This document shows positions 41,085 to 49,095 of a DNA stretch of 63,361 nt, in pieces. The notes below the pieces were generated by a model. That model made no database searches, was not told the origin of the DNA, and was given only the letters and a program-made list of their open reading frames with translations. Numbering within the stretch: position 1 is the stretch's first letter; every line of letters starts with the position of its first letter. Origin of the DNA: an uncultured Oscillospiraceae bacterium (GTDB lineage: Bacteria > Bacillota > Clostridia > Oscillospirales > Oscillospiraceae); contig CAJUQD010000012.1 in NCBI GenBank assembly GCA_910588105.1, forward strand, positions 1-63,361, written 5' to 3'. The translations under genes were made by a program, and so were the position numbers.

Positions 41085-41852
41085 TCAATTTACAGCAGTT
41101 GGTTTGTATGTAATCCGTTTGTAGAAGTCCAGCGTCCGGAACCCCCGCTCCAGCCGGGTCATCAGATAGGCCTCCGACGCGTCGGACAGCTTTTGCAGCC
41201 CCTCCCCGTCCAGGCGGAAGGCCAGCAGCCGCTTCCGGGGCCCCCAGACAATATGCCGCAGGGCGGCCAGCGCCGCCGTGGTCAGCGGCATGGACACCCC
41301 CTCCCCCAGCCCGGCCCGGCAGGAAGCGCAGTGGAGCGTCCCCTCCCCCAGGTGGATATGGGGTTCCTGGGGCTGTTCCCGCCCGCACACGCCGCACCGG
41401 CCGATCTGGGGTTCGTACCCGGCCAGGGCCATGGAGCGCCACTCAAAGGCGGCCTTCACCTGGGCCAGGGGATAATTCAGCTTGTCCAGGGCGTGGAGGC
41501 AGTTGAGGGCCACCGCCAGCAGGGCGGGGTCAGGCTGGCCCTCCTCAGCCAGCGCCTCGGTGACCTCGGCCAGGTAGCTGGCCAGGGCCAGCTTGTCCAA
41601 ATAAGCCCGCACCCCATCGAACAGCCGCTCCGAGGCCGTCTCCTTCACCGACCACATCTCCCGGAATTCGTACAGGGTGAATTCCCCCCAGGCCAGCAGT
41701 TGGCAGGCCGCGGAGATGGGGCTGTTCTTTTTCCGGCATCCCCGGGCGGACACGGTGAGCTTGCCCTCCTGTTCCGTCAGCAGGGTTAGGATTTTGTCCG
41801 ATTCCTTGTAATTCACCTCGCGCAGCACGAGTGCGTTGGTGGTCAGGTGCAT
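41085..41852 (-). CDS. recO: DNA repair protein RecO
   Basis: Recombination mediator that loads RecA onto SSB-coated DNA with RecR. Seen: N-terminal OB fold (TTNALVLREVNYKESDKILTLLT; the typical start), TVSARGCRKKNSP, and a zinc site CGVCG with CASC near residues 152-180. 255 aa, normal. The start is the ATG at 41852 with AGGAGG 6-7 bases upstream. It lies just after yqzL, the standard neighbour in Firmicutes. Confidence 0.93.
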   Translation of the reverse strand: MHLTTNALVLREVNYKESDKILTLLTEQEGKLTVSARGCRKKNSPISAACQLLAWGEFTLYEFREMWSVKETASERLFDGVRAYLDKLALASYLAEVTEALAEEGQPDPALLAVALNCLHALDKLNYPLAQVKAAFEWRSMALAGYEPQIGRCGVCGREQPQEPHIHLGEGTLHCASCRAGLGEGVSMPLTTAALAALRHIVWGPRKRLLAFRLDGEGLQKLSDASEAYLMTRLERGFRTLDFYKRITYKPTAVN

Positions 41853-41898
41853 CACGCGCCTCCTATGTACAGCCCCGGCATATGCCGGAGCCGTGGAT

Positions 41899-42087
41899 TC
41901 AAATGGGCTGCCGGGGCCTGCCCTCCCCATCGGACGGGCTGGGCTCCACACCGGCGGGCGGGCCGGACAGCCCCCACGGGCCCTCGATCTTCAGCCCCGC
42001 GTCGGCCTTCTCGCCGCTCCGGCTCATCAGCCACGCCTCCGGCATCCCTGTGCTCCAAAACAGGCCCCAATATTGTTCGCGCATCAT
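41899..42087 (-). CDS. yqzL: YqzL-like protein
   Basis: Short protein beginning MMREQYWGLFWSTGMPEAWL, matching the YqzL pattern (aromatic-rich start, F-x-x-TG-x-x-EAYL/W) of a small family found upstream of recO in Firmicutes. The tail after about residue 25 is Gly/Pro-rich and longer than in Bacillus. AGGAGG lies 8 bases before the first ATG. A perfect palindrome, CCGGCATATGCCGG (41875-41888), lies between it and recO. Function unknown. Confidence 0.8.
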   Translation of the reverse strand: MMREQYWGLFWSTGMPEAWLMSRSGEKADAGLKIEGPWGLSGPPAGVEPSPSDGEGRPRQPI

Positions 42088-42163
42088 CCGCCGCCCCTCC
42101 TTTGCCCGTTTAGCATGGGCGGAAACGGGGCGGATATGTCAGGGAAATTTTGTGTGCCGCCCC

Positions 42164-42820
42164 TCAGCCCTCCGCCATGGTGGCGGCAGACCAGCGCAGC
42201 AGCCGGGCAAAGGCGGCCTCTGGCTCTTCTTTGGGATGAAACAGGCTGTATGCCAAAATTTCCCGCTCCTCCCCGACAAGCCGGGGCAGCAGCTCCCGTT
42301 TGGCGCGCACATTTTCTCCGGTGCGCAGCTCGTGGAGGGCCCGCAGGGTGAAAAACGCCCCTTTGTGGGCTCCCTCTAAAAAGCCGGGCCATTCCTCCTT
42401 GGGCGCGTACAGGTAGGTGTGTACGGCGGCGTGGTAAATGCCGGACGCGCCGATGGCTGCCGCCTCCACCAAGTCCTTCCGGCCCATGGGCGGCAGCAGG
42501 GGCCCTAATTCTCCCCGGTACGCCCGCACGTCCCGCGCCAGCTGGCACAGGTCATATTTGGGCCAGCTTTTCAGCTCCCGCGCCCCGCAAAGGAAGCCGC
42601 AGGCCTTCTCCCCCTCGGGCATTTGCCGGGCAATGGCCCGGTAGGCGTCCAGATCGGCCAGCTCCACCCGGTCCAGTACCACCGCCACGTCGATGTCACT
42701 GTTCTCGTTGGCCTCCCCCCTGCCATAGCTGCCCTGGAGGCCCAGGAACAGCAGCCGGGGGCCGAACCGGCCTGTCAATTTCTCGGCCAGCTCCCCCATC
42801 CAGTTTTCAATTTCCACCAT
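42164..42820 (-). CDS. Nucleotidyltransferase-fold protein
   Basis: The start has the Pol-beta-type nucleotidyltransferase motif: GLQGSYGRGEANENSDIDVAVV (hG-[GS]-x9-DxD), about residues 35-56. A helical C-terminal part (about 120-218) includes YHAAVHTYLYAPKEEW, as in HEPN-like partners, suggesting a fused NTase-helical protein of the minimal-nucleotidyltransferase group. The substrate is unknown. Start ATG 42820; its GGAGG ribosome site lies in the last codons of era, so the two are coupled. It is an unusual insert between era and yqzL. Confidence 0.75.
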   Translation of the reverse strand: MVEIENWMGELAEKLTGRFGPRLLFLGLQGSYGRGEANENSDIDVAVVLDRVELADLDAYRAIARQMPEGEKACGFLCGARELKSWPKYDLCQLARDVRAYRGELGPLLPPMGRKDLVEAAAIGASGIYHAAVHTYLYAPKEEWPGFLEGAHKGAFFTLRALHELRTGENVRAKRELLPRLVGEEREILAYSLFHPKEEPEAAFARLLRWSAATMAEG

Positions 42821-42824
42821 GGCT

Positions 42825-43718
42825 TTAATCCTCCGTGTACCCAAAATTCTGGATGGCGGCGGGGTTTTCTCTCCAGTTTTCTTTGACTTTAACCCAGGTC
42901 TCCAGATACACCTTGGCGCCCATGAATGCTTCCATATCCTGGCGGGCCTGGGTGCTGATTTTTTTCAGCATCCCACCGCCCTTGCCGATGATGATGCCCT
43001 TGTGGGAGGCCTTTTCACAGTATATGGTCACGTGACAGTCGATGATGTCGTTGTCACGCTGGGAAAATTTTGTCACCTCCACCGCCGTGCCGTGGGGAAT
43101 CTCCTTATCCAGTTCCCGCAGCAGCTTCTCCCGGACGATCTCCGCCATGATCTGCTGCTCGGGCTGGTCGGTAACCGCCCCGTCAGGGAAGAGCTGGGGT
43201 CCCTCGGGCAACCATGTGCCCAGCACCTCCAGCAGCTCCTCCACCCCCTCGCCCGTCTTAGCGGAAATGGGCACCACCGCGTCCCAATCATGGGCCGCAC
43301 CGTACACGGCCATCACGGAGAGCAGTTTTTCCTTCTCCACCGTGTCGATCTTGTTGATGACCAGGGCGGCGGGGGCCCCCAGGGTCTTGATGCGGCCGAT
43401 GAGCTCCTCCTCCGGCCCGCCGATATGGTCCACCGGCTCCACCAGCAGCATCACCCCGTCTACATCGGCCACCGACTGGCGAATCACCTTCACCATATAG
43501 TCTCCCAGGCGGGTGCGGGCCTTGTGGAGGCCGGGGGTGTCTACAAACACAAACTGGCTGTCCCCCCGGTTGAGGACGGCGCAGATGCGGTTTCGGGTGG
43601 TCTGGGGCTTGGGAGAGACGATGGCCACCTTCTCCCCCGCTAGGGTATTGGTCAACGTGGACTTACCCACATTGGGCCGTCCGCAGATGGTAATAATGCC
43701 TGATTTTTTGATATTCAT
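42825..43718 (-). CDS. era: GTPase Era
   Basis: Essential GTPase in 30S ribosome assembly, binding the 3' end of 16S rRNA. Seen: G1 GRPNVGKST (residues 13-21), G3 DTPGL near 60, G4 NKID near 122, G5 SAKTG near 149, and a C-terminal KH domain with GIIIGKGGGMLKKI near residue 243. 297 aa, normal. It belongs to the ybeY-era-recO neighbourhood; its last codons supply the ribosome site of the next gene. Confidence 0.97.
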   Translation of the reverse strand: MNIKKSGIITICGRPNVGKSTLTNTLAGEKVAIVSPKPQTTRNRICAVLNRGDSQFVFVDTPGLHKARTRLGDYMVKVIRQSVADVDGVMLLVEPVDHIGGPEEELIGRIKTLGAPAALVINKIDTVEKEKLLSVMAVYGAAHDWDAVVPISAKTGEGVEELLEVLGTWLPEGPQLFPDGAVTDQPEQQIMAEIVREKLLRELDKEIPHGTAVEVTKFSQRDNDIIDCHVTIYCEKASHKGIIIGKGGGMLKKISTQARQDMEAFMGAKVYLETWVKVKENWRENPAAIQNFGYTED

Positions 43719-43745
43719 AGGTGATCCTCAACTTTCTTGAGCGTT

Positions 43746-44636
43746 TTATTCCCCACCGTGGTAGTCCAGGCTTTCCCATTTCTCCTGCTCCGAAGCGAAG
43801 CTCTCGCCCGGGGAAAAATACTGGTAATGCACCTGCGTCAGCTCCCCGTCAATCCGATCCTCCACTTTGAGGTGCATGGGGAACACCGTGATTTCCTCCT
43901 CTGTACGGATGGCCTCGTCCGGCTCCCACCACGTCTCGATCCGCCGCACGCACACCAGCTTGCCGTCCTCCCAGCGGTGGAAGGTGGTCACGCCGTCTCC
44001 GGCCCCGCTGTTCCGGGCCCAGCCGTCAATGACCCCCGTCTCCGGGTTGCAGCGGGGGAGCGATATCTCCCGGTACTCCGGCACCTCCACAAACTGTCCG
44101 GCCCCCTCGTCCCACACCCAGAGATACCAGGAGCTGGCTCCGTTCCCCATGCTGTTCAGGACGCTGAAATCCATGTACCCATCGAAGTTGGCGTCCAGCT
44201 CCTCATGCCGGTCATACGCGTTCCAATCCACATCCCAAGCCGTTCCCTCCAGCTTCTGAATCGGCTGGCTCATATCTGCGGGCTTCCAGACGGAAAGGTA
44301 CACCGGGTACTCCCACGACTCCCATTCCGGGTTTGGGTTCGGCCCCCGCTCCCCCAGCTCCACCGTCACCAGCAGCGTCCCCAGCTTCCCCCCGGTGTCC
44401 ACCAGGAACGCATCATGGGTCTCGTCGATGGGCTGCTCCGCCAGAAGCTCCTCGGGGGTCAGCTCCTCCGGCGGCACGCTCACCGGCTCACTGGCCGCAG
44501 GGGACGGCTCCGGCAGGGCGCTCTGCTCCTGGGACGGCTCGGGCGGCGCGGACACGGTTTCCACCGGCTTCTCCGCCTGACATCCGGCCAGCAGCAGCGC
44601 CAGGGCCGCCGACAATAAAAAACAACGTAATTTCAT
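43746..44636 (-). CDS. Lipoprotein with a VCBS/XAC2610-like C-terminal region
   Basis: Signal peptide with lipobox LLAGC (lipid-modified Cys19), then a Pro/Glu/Ser-rich linker (about residues 20-65) and a folded domain. The latter contains ELDANFDGYMDFSVLNSMGN, a Ca-binding-like D-x-N-x-D-x-x-x-D pattern as in FG-GAP/XAC2610-type proteins, and Trp-rich strands (SSWYLWVWDEGAGQFVEVPE). 296 aa, extracellular and membrane-anchored. The ATG overlaps the ybeY stop by 4 bases, so it is in the operon; dgkA/cdd genes often sit at this spot in other Firmicutes. Function unknown. Confidence 0.85.
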   Translation of the reverse strand: MKLRCFLLSAALALLLAGCQAEKPVETVSAPPEPSQEQSALPEPSPAASEPVSVPPEELTPEELLAEQPIDETHDAFLVDTGGKLGTLLVTVELGERGPNPNPEWESWEYPVYLSVWKPADMSQPIQKLEGTAWDVDWNAYDRHEELDANFDGYMDFSVLNSMGNGASSWYLWVWDEGAGQFVEVPEYREISLPRCNPETGVIDGWARNSGAGDGVTTFHRWEDGKLVCVRRIETWWEPDEAIRTEEEITVFPMHLKVEDRIDGELTQVHYQYFSPGESFASEQEKWESLDYHGGE

Positions 44637-45133
44637 GTAGTTTTCTTTCTCTCCAGCCCCAATTCGGCCATGATGTCCTCCTCCCGCCCCCGCATCCGGG
44701 CCTTCTCCGGCCCCTCGTCCAAATGGTCGTAGCCCAGCAGGTGGAGGACGGAGTGGACAGCCAGATAGGCCAGCTCCCGGCGGTTGGAGTGGCCGTACTC
44801 CTTGGCCTGGGCCTTTGCCCGCTCCAGGGAAATGCACATATCCCCCAAGGGAATCAGACCTGTGGCCGGGTCGGCGTCCTCCTCCGGCGGCTTGTCCCCC
44901 GGCGTTAAATCGAACATGGGGAAGGACAGCACATCAGTGGGGGCGTCCACCCCCCGCATATCCAGGTTGATTTGGCGGATGACCGCATCATTGGTAACCA
45001 GCGCATTGACCTCGCAGGGCGTCTCCACTCCCTCCGCGTTCAAGGCGGCGCGGATCACCTTGCGCAAAAAGCTGCGCAGGCCGTCATCCACTCCCGGGAC
45101 GTCGGCGGAGATTATGATTTCATGCTCAGGCAT
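44633..45133 (-). CDS. ybeY: Endoribonuclease YbeY (rRNA maturation)
   Basis: Zinc-dependent RNase in 16S rRNA 3' processing and ribosome quality control. Seen: the metal motif HSVLHLLGYDH (H-x3-H-x5-H) near residues 126-136, preceded by PTDVLSFPM and LGDMCISLERA. 166 aa, normal. Placed after phoH as in most bacteria. Confidence 0.95.
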   Translation of the reverse strand: MPEHEIIISADVPGVDDGLRSFLRKVIRAALNAEGVETPCEVNALVTNDAVIRQINLDMRGVDAPTDVLSFPMFDLTPGDKPPEEDADPATGLIPLGDMCISLERAKAQAKEYGHSNRRELAYLAVHSVLHLLGYDHLDEGPEKARMRGREEDIMAELGLERKKTT

Positions 45134-45147
45134 CTTATCTGCCCCCC

Positions 45148-46125
45148 TTAACGCTTGTCCCGCCTGGCGGCCCGGCGCTTCTCATCGTCCTCGTAAGCCT
45201 TGATGATGCGCTGCACGATGACGTGGCGCACCACGTCCGCCCCGGTGAGCTGGCAGATAGAGATGTCCTCCACCCCTTTGAGCACCCGCATGGCCTCCTT
45301 CAGGCCGGACACCTTGTCCGCCGGCAGGTCAATTTGGGTGGCGTCGCCGGTGATAACGATTTTTGACCCGAACCCCAGCCGGGTGAGGAACATCTTCATC
45401 TGCTCCCGGCTGGTGTTCTGGGCCTCGTCCAGGATGATGAACGAGTCGTCCAGCGTCCGCCCACGCATATAGGCCAGGGGAGCTACCTCAATATTTCCCC
45501 GCTCCAGGTACTTCTGGTAGGTCTCCGCTCCCAGCATGTCGAACAGCGCGTCGTACAGGGGACGCAGATAAGGGTCTACCTTGGACTGCAAATCGCCGGG
45601 CAGAAAACCCAGCCGCTCCCCCGCCTCCACGGCGGGGCGGGTTAAAATGATGCGGTTGATCTGCTTCTCCCGAAAGGCGGCCACCGCCGCGGCCACCGCC
45701 AGATAGGTCTTGCCCGTACCGGCGGGGCCCACGCCGATGGTGACGGTACTGTTTTTGATGGCGTCCACGTACTTCTGCTGGCCGATGGTCTTGGCTTTGA
45801 TGGGCTTGCCCTTGGCGGTGACGCACACCACGTTCCCCGCCAGCTGGGATATCTTGCCCTCGTTGCCGGAGCGGACCAGCTCGATAATATAACGCACATT
45901 CTGCTGGCCGATGGCCTCTCCTTTGGCGGACAGGGTGAGCAGGCCCTGGATGGCTTTCACCGCCCACATGACATTCTCACCCTCGCCGGAAATTTTCAGG
46001 TTAGACTCCCGGTTCACCACCGACACGTCCAGTTCCTGCTCAATCAGGCGGATATTTTCGTCGAACAGGCCGAATAGGTTGACGGCCTCCTCCATCCGCT
46101 CAATGCTGATATTCTGCTCTGTCAT
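45148..46125 (-). CDS. phoH: PhoH-family ATPase
   Basis: Cytosolic PhoH/YbeZ-type P-loop ATPase, linked to RNA metabolism with YbeY. Seen: Walker A GPAGTGKTYLAVA near residue 134, FLPGDLQSKVDPYLRPLYD, and Walker B SFIILDEAQNTS near residue 230. 325 aa, normal. It lies 14 bases upstream of ybeY. Confidence 0.95.
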   Translation of the reverse strand: MTEQNISIERMEEAVNLFGLFDENIRLIEQELDVSVVNRESNLKISGEGENVMWAVKAIQGLLTLSAKGEAIGQQNVRYIIELVRSGNEGKISQLAGNVVCVTAKGKPIKAKTIGQQKYVDAIKNSTVTIGVGPAGTGKTYLAVAAAVAAFREKQINRIILTRPAVEAGERLGFLPGDLQSKVDPYLRPLYDALFDMLGAETYQKYLERGNIEVAPLAYMRGRTLDDSFIILDEAQNTSREQMKMFLTRLGFGSKIVITGDATQIDLPADKVSGLKEAMRVLKGVEDISICQLTGADVVRHVIVQRIIKAYEDDEKRRAARRDKR

Positions 46126-46149
46126 TGGTACACTCCTCTTGCACGGCCC

Positions 46150-47400
46150 TCAGCCGCCGTCATTGGTATAAATCACGCCTGGAATCCGCCCCACGTCCCC
46201 CTCCCGCTTCACGGTGCGCCCAATCTCCTCCCGGCACTCCGCCAGCAGGGTGACGGTGAGCCGTCCGCCCTCCTCCCTGGTCACCAGGTCGGTGTGTAAA
46301 ACCTCTCCCCGGTTGGCCTCCATCAGCCTTTGCAGCCGGGCGGACAGGGCCTGCTCCAGCCGCAGCGCCGCCTCCTCCCGGTCCACGGACCGCTCCTCCA
46401 GCTCATAGGCGCGCAGGGTAGTGGTGGTCAGCCACACGGGAACCGCGCGGCCAAAGAGGCAGAGCTGCTCATTCCTGGTTATTTTATCATATCTACCACC
46501 AGAAATGCTACTGTTTTGTAAAAAATCCAAATCGAACCACAAAATTTTTATGCCGTACCCCCTGTGCTCCTCCCCGGTATACGCCTTTCCCTTGGCAGCA
46601 AGGGGCACGGTCTCCTCCAAAACCCGCCAGGTCCGGGCAGTCACCGACCCGGCGGCGTGGACGATCAGCCGCCCCAAATCCACCGTGCCATATTCCGGCT
46701 CCTTCAGATCCAGCTCGCCGGTGATCAGCACCTCCCCCTTGGCCACCACGTCCCCGTCCTGGAACAGTGGGCGGCCCGCGTCCGCCTGGATGTCCTCAAT
46801 GATACCGTCCGCCTTGGCCACCACATCGGCCGGGGTGGCCTCGTCCAGCAGCTCCGGCTTTTTTTCCGCCTCGCGCACCACCACCTGCGCCCGAGTCCCA
46901 TAGATATTGACGGCCAGGTAGCTCAGCTCCGGCAGCCCCCGCAAAGCGTCGTTGGCCGCCTCCAACTCCCGAATGGCCGGGCCATAGGCCCCCGGACATA
47001 CCCCCACCCGCCGGAGCTGGGAGAGGATGACGGCGGTGGGGACGGTGTCGTTGCCCGTCACCTCCACCACCAGCAGAAACCTGGACAAAAAGCTCACCGC
47101 CAAAAAGCAGAACGCCAGCCCCGCCAGAAATCCCCAACGGCGCTCTGCCATCCGCTCCGCCACCACCGCCGCCCCCCGGCGGCCCTTCTCCCGCAGCTCG
47201 CACATGGCCCGCTGGGCCAGCCCGTCCAACCGTTTTCGGTTCTGAAGGGCCACGCGGAAGGTGAAGCTGGTCTCGTCCAGCCAGCACAGCTTCCAGAATT
47301 GGAGCCGGTTCTGGGCGCACAGGTTCAAAAGCCGCTCGGGAAAAGCCCCGGTAACCTGGACCTCCACATAGCCCCGCAACAGGTTAATGAGCCATTTCAT
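46150..47400 (-). CDS. yqfD: Sporulation protein YqfD
   Basis: Stage IV sporulation protein, conserved in endospore formers. Seen: N-terminal cytoplasmic domain (YVEVQVTGAFPERLLNLC), a membrane span (about residues 91-112), and a large external domain with ELSYLAVNIYGTRAQVVVREA and the DGDVVAKGEVLITGE barrel-like motif. 416 aa, normal. Its start is 4 bases after the yqfC stop. Together with yqfC it supports a spore-forming host. Confidence 0.92.
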   Translation of the reverse strand: MKWLINLLRGYVEVQVTGAFPERLLNLCAQNRLQFWKLCWLDETSFTFRVALQNRKRLDGLAQRAMCELREKGRRGAAVVAERMAERRWGFLAGLAFCFLAVSFLSRFLLVVEVTGNDTVPTAVILSQLRRVGVCPGAYGPAIRELEAANDALRGLPELSYLAVNIYGTRAQVVVREAEKKPELLDEATPADVVAKADGIIEDIQADAGRPLFQDGDVVAKGEVLITGELDLKEPEYGTVDLGRLIVHAAGSVTARTWRVLEETVPLAAKGKAYTGEEHRGYGIKILWFDLDFLQNSSISGGRYDKITRNEQLCLFGRAVPVWLTTTTLRAYELEERSVDREEAALRLEQALSARLQRLMEANRGEVLHTDLVTREEGGRLTVTLLAECREEIGRTVKREGDVGRIPGVIYTNDGG

Positions 47401-47404
47401 TCCC

Positions 47405-47680
47405 TCACCTCATAAACTCCACGGCGGTGATGGTCCCCGTGACCAGCAGCTCTTCCGGGGTCATGGCTTTCAGCTCCAGCCCACCGCCCCGCACCACCAC
47501 CACCAAGCTGCCGCCGGAAATATGGATTTCTTCCGAGCCGTAGGCCAGAATCCCGCAGTGGGGGCCCATGCGCAGCTCCCCGTCCCCGATGATCTCCACC
47601 CGTGGCGCGCCCGCCAGCGCGTCGGCGGGCAGGTCAAACAGCCTGGACGCCCGGAGCAGAATGCCCTCTTTTTCTCCCAC
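47405..47680 (-). CDS. yqfC: Sporulation protein YqfC
   Basis: 91-aa YabP/YqfC-family protein with the pattern LPADALAGAPRVEIIGDGEL and AYGSEEIHISGGSLVVVVRG, a beta-rich fold. The family is expressed in the mother cell during sporulation. GTG start at 47680 with GAGGTGA upstream. First gene of the yqfC-yqfD-phoH-ybeY run. Confidence 0.9.
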   Translation of the reverse strand: MGEKEGILLRASRLFDLPADALAGAPRVEIIGDGELRMGPHCGILAYGSEEIHISGGSLVVVVRGGGLELKAMTPEELLVTGTITAVEFMR

Positions 47681-47745
47681 GATGCATCACCTCTGGCAAG
47701 CCTATGAAAATAAGCGCCCCGACTTGCCTGTCCATCGGAATTTCG

Positions 47746-47774
47746 TGGACTTTTCCCCCATCCTGTGATACAAT
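47746..47774 (+). promoter_or_regulatory. Promoter for the RluA-type gene
   Basis: TGGACT (47746-47751), 17-bp spacer, TACAAT (47769-47774), with an extended TG at 47766-47767. Confidence 0.6.
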
Positions 47775-47802
47775 GTCCGAAAACAGGAAATCAGGTGACA
47801 AA

Positions 47803-48696
47803 ATGGAACATCAAAACAGACGCAGGGAGGTGGAAGCCCCCGTCTACACGGTGAACGAGTCCGCCACCCTGCTCCCCTTCCTGCTCTCCAGCGTGAAGGG
47901 TAAGAGCCGCAACAACATAAAATCCTTGCTATCCCACCGGCTGGTGGCAGTGGACGGCGTGCCTGCCTCCCGGTTCGATACCCCCCTGTCCCCCGGCCAG
48001 CAGGTGGCCATACTCCCCTCCTCCGCCCCCCGGGCGGACGCCCTGCCCTTCCCCCTCCTCTACGAGGACGAGCACCTCATCGTGGTGAATAAACCCGCCA
48101 AGCTGCTCAGCGTGGCCAATGATAAGGAAAAGGTGCGCACCGCCTACCATATGGTCACCGACTACGTGAAAGCCCGGCGGGTGGGGGAGCGCATTTTCGT
48201 CCTCCACCGGCTGGACCGGGACACGTCTGGGGTGCTGATGTTCGCCCGGGATCCCGAGACCAAGGAGCTGTTCCAGTCCCATTGGAACGAGATGGTCACC
48301 CGCCGGGGCTACCTGGCTGTGGTGGAGGGGACGCCCAGGCCGGACCGGGACACCATCCGCTCCTTTTTGGTGGAGACGGACACCCACCTGAGCTTTTCCG
48401 GCGCGCCGGGCAGGGGGGCAAAGGAGGCCGTCACCAGCTACGAAGTAAAAAAGGCCGGGGGCGGCTACGCCCTGCTGGACATCAACATCGAGACCGGGCG
48501 GAAGAACCAGATCCGCGTCCACATGAAGGAGCTGGGCCATCCAGTGGCCGGGGACAAGCAGTATGGGGCCCGTACCAACCCCATTGGGCGGCTGTGCCTC
48601 CACGCCAGTGAGCTGTCCTTCATCCACCCCGCCACCAGAGAGGCGGTCACATTCAAGGCCAAGATGCCCAGGGACTTCAACCGGGTGTTTCGGTGA
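47803..48696 (+). CDS. RluA-family RNA pseudouridine synthase
   Basis: Converts uridine to pseudouridine in rRNA or tRNA. Seen: a short S4-like N-terminus (NIKSLLSHRLVAVDGVPASR), the catalytic motif HRLDRDTSGVLMFA with the active Asp near residue 138, and the C-terminal GRKNQIRVHMKELGHPVAGDKQYG. 297 aa. I choose the ATG at 47803 with AGGTGA upstream over one ten codons earlier lacking a site. The target position (RluA, RluC or RluD type) is not clear. Confidence 0.93.
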   Translation: MEHQNRRREVEAPVYTVNESATLLPFLLSSVKGKSRNNIKSLLSHRLVAVDGVPASRFDTPLSPGQQVAILPSSAPRADALPFPLLYEDEHLIVVNKPAKLLSVANDKEKVRTAYHMVTDYVKARRVGERIFVLHRLDRDTSGVLMFARDPETKELFQSHWNEMVTRRGYLAVVEGTPRPDRDTIRSFLVETDTHLSFSGAPGRGAKEAVTSYEVKKAGGGYALLDINIETGRKNQIRVHMKELGHPVAGDKQYGARTNPIGRLCLHASELSFIHPATREAVTFKAKMPRDFNRVFR

Positions 48697-48706
48697 GGCG
48701 ATGGGC

Positions 48707-49039
48707 ATGAAATACTTTGACAGCGGATTTGAGGTCAAGGGCGGCTGTAACCATGAGTTCGTCCAAGGGAAATGGGATGGGGAAACATATTGGAGCGATG
48801 ATTCCCTCATCCTGGACGACGATATCCTGAACGGCCTGAACCTATCGGGCCTGTTGGACTCCGTGGCTCCCGCCTACGACCCATTCGGCCCCACCGAGTT
48901 CACCGTGGAGCAGTGGAAAGCCGTCCGCGAAAAAGCAGCGGAAACCGGCGGAGAGCTTGAATTTCTCATTCAAGAGCTGGAGGGCTGGCTGGGCCCCCTC
49001 CCTGATGCCGGAATCGCGTTTACAGTTTTAGGGGTATAA
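48707..49039 (+). CDS. Unknown 110-aa acidic protein
   Basis: Not recognised. Starts MKYFDSGFEVKGGCNHEF; it is acidic and aromatic-rich (YWSDDSLILDDDI), with a helical middle (EQWKAVREKAAETGGELEFL) and a hydrophobic end. Begins 10 bases after the pseudouridine synthase, with GGTGAGG at the right distance, so it is probably co-transcribed. The codon pattern is in keeping with neighbours. A terminator follows. Confidence 0.75.
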   Translation: MKYFDSGFEVKGGCNHEFVQGKWDGETYWSDDSLILDDDILNGLNLSGLLDSVAPAYDPFGPTEFTVEQWKAVREKAAETGGELEFLIQELEGWLGPLPDAGIAFTVLGV

Positions 49040-49046
49040 GCGGTAG

Positions 49047-49085
49047 GGACCGCCCCCGGTCAGTGGCCGGGGGCGGTCCTTCATT
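49047..49085. terminator. Terminator between convergent genes
   Basis: GGACCGCCCCCGG (49047-49059) pairs with CCGGGGGCGGTCC (49067-49079), followed by TTCATT. It lies between the plus-strand 110-aa gene and rpoD. Confidence 0.8.
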
Positions 49086-49095
49086 CCTTCAAGGG

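Noticed and set aside
47786..47806. Identical 15-base ribosome-site context upstream of the RluA-type gene and of rimO (GGAAATCAGGTGACA)
   Set aside because: Short match around a Shine-Dalgarno sequence; most likely coincidence.
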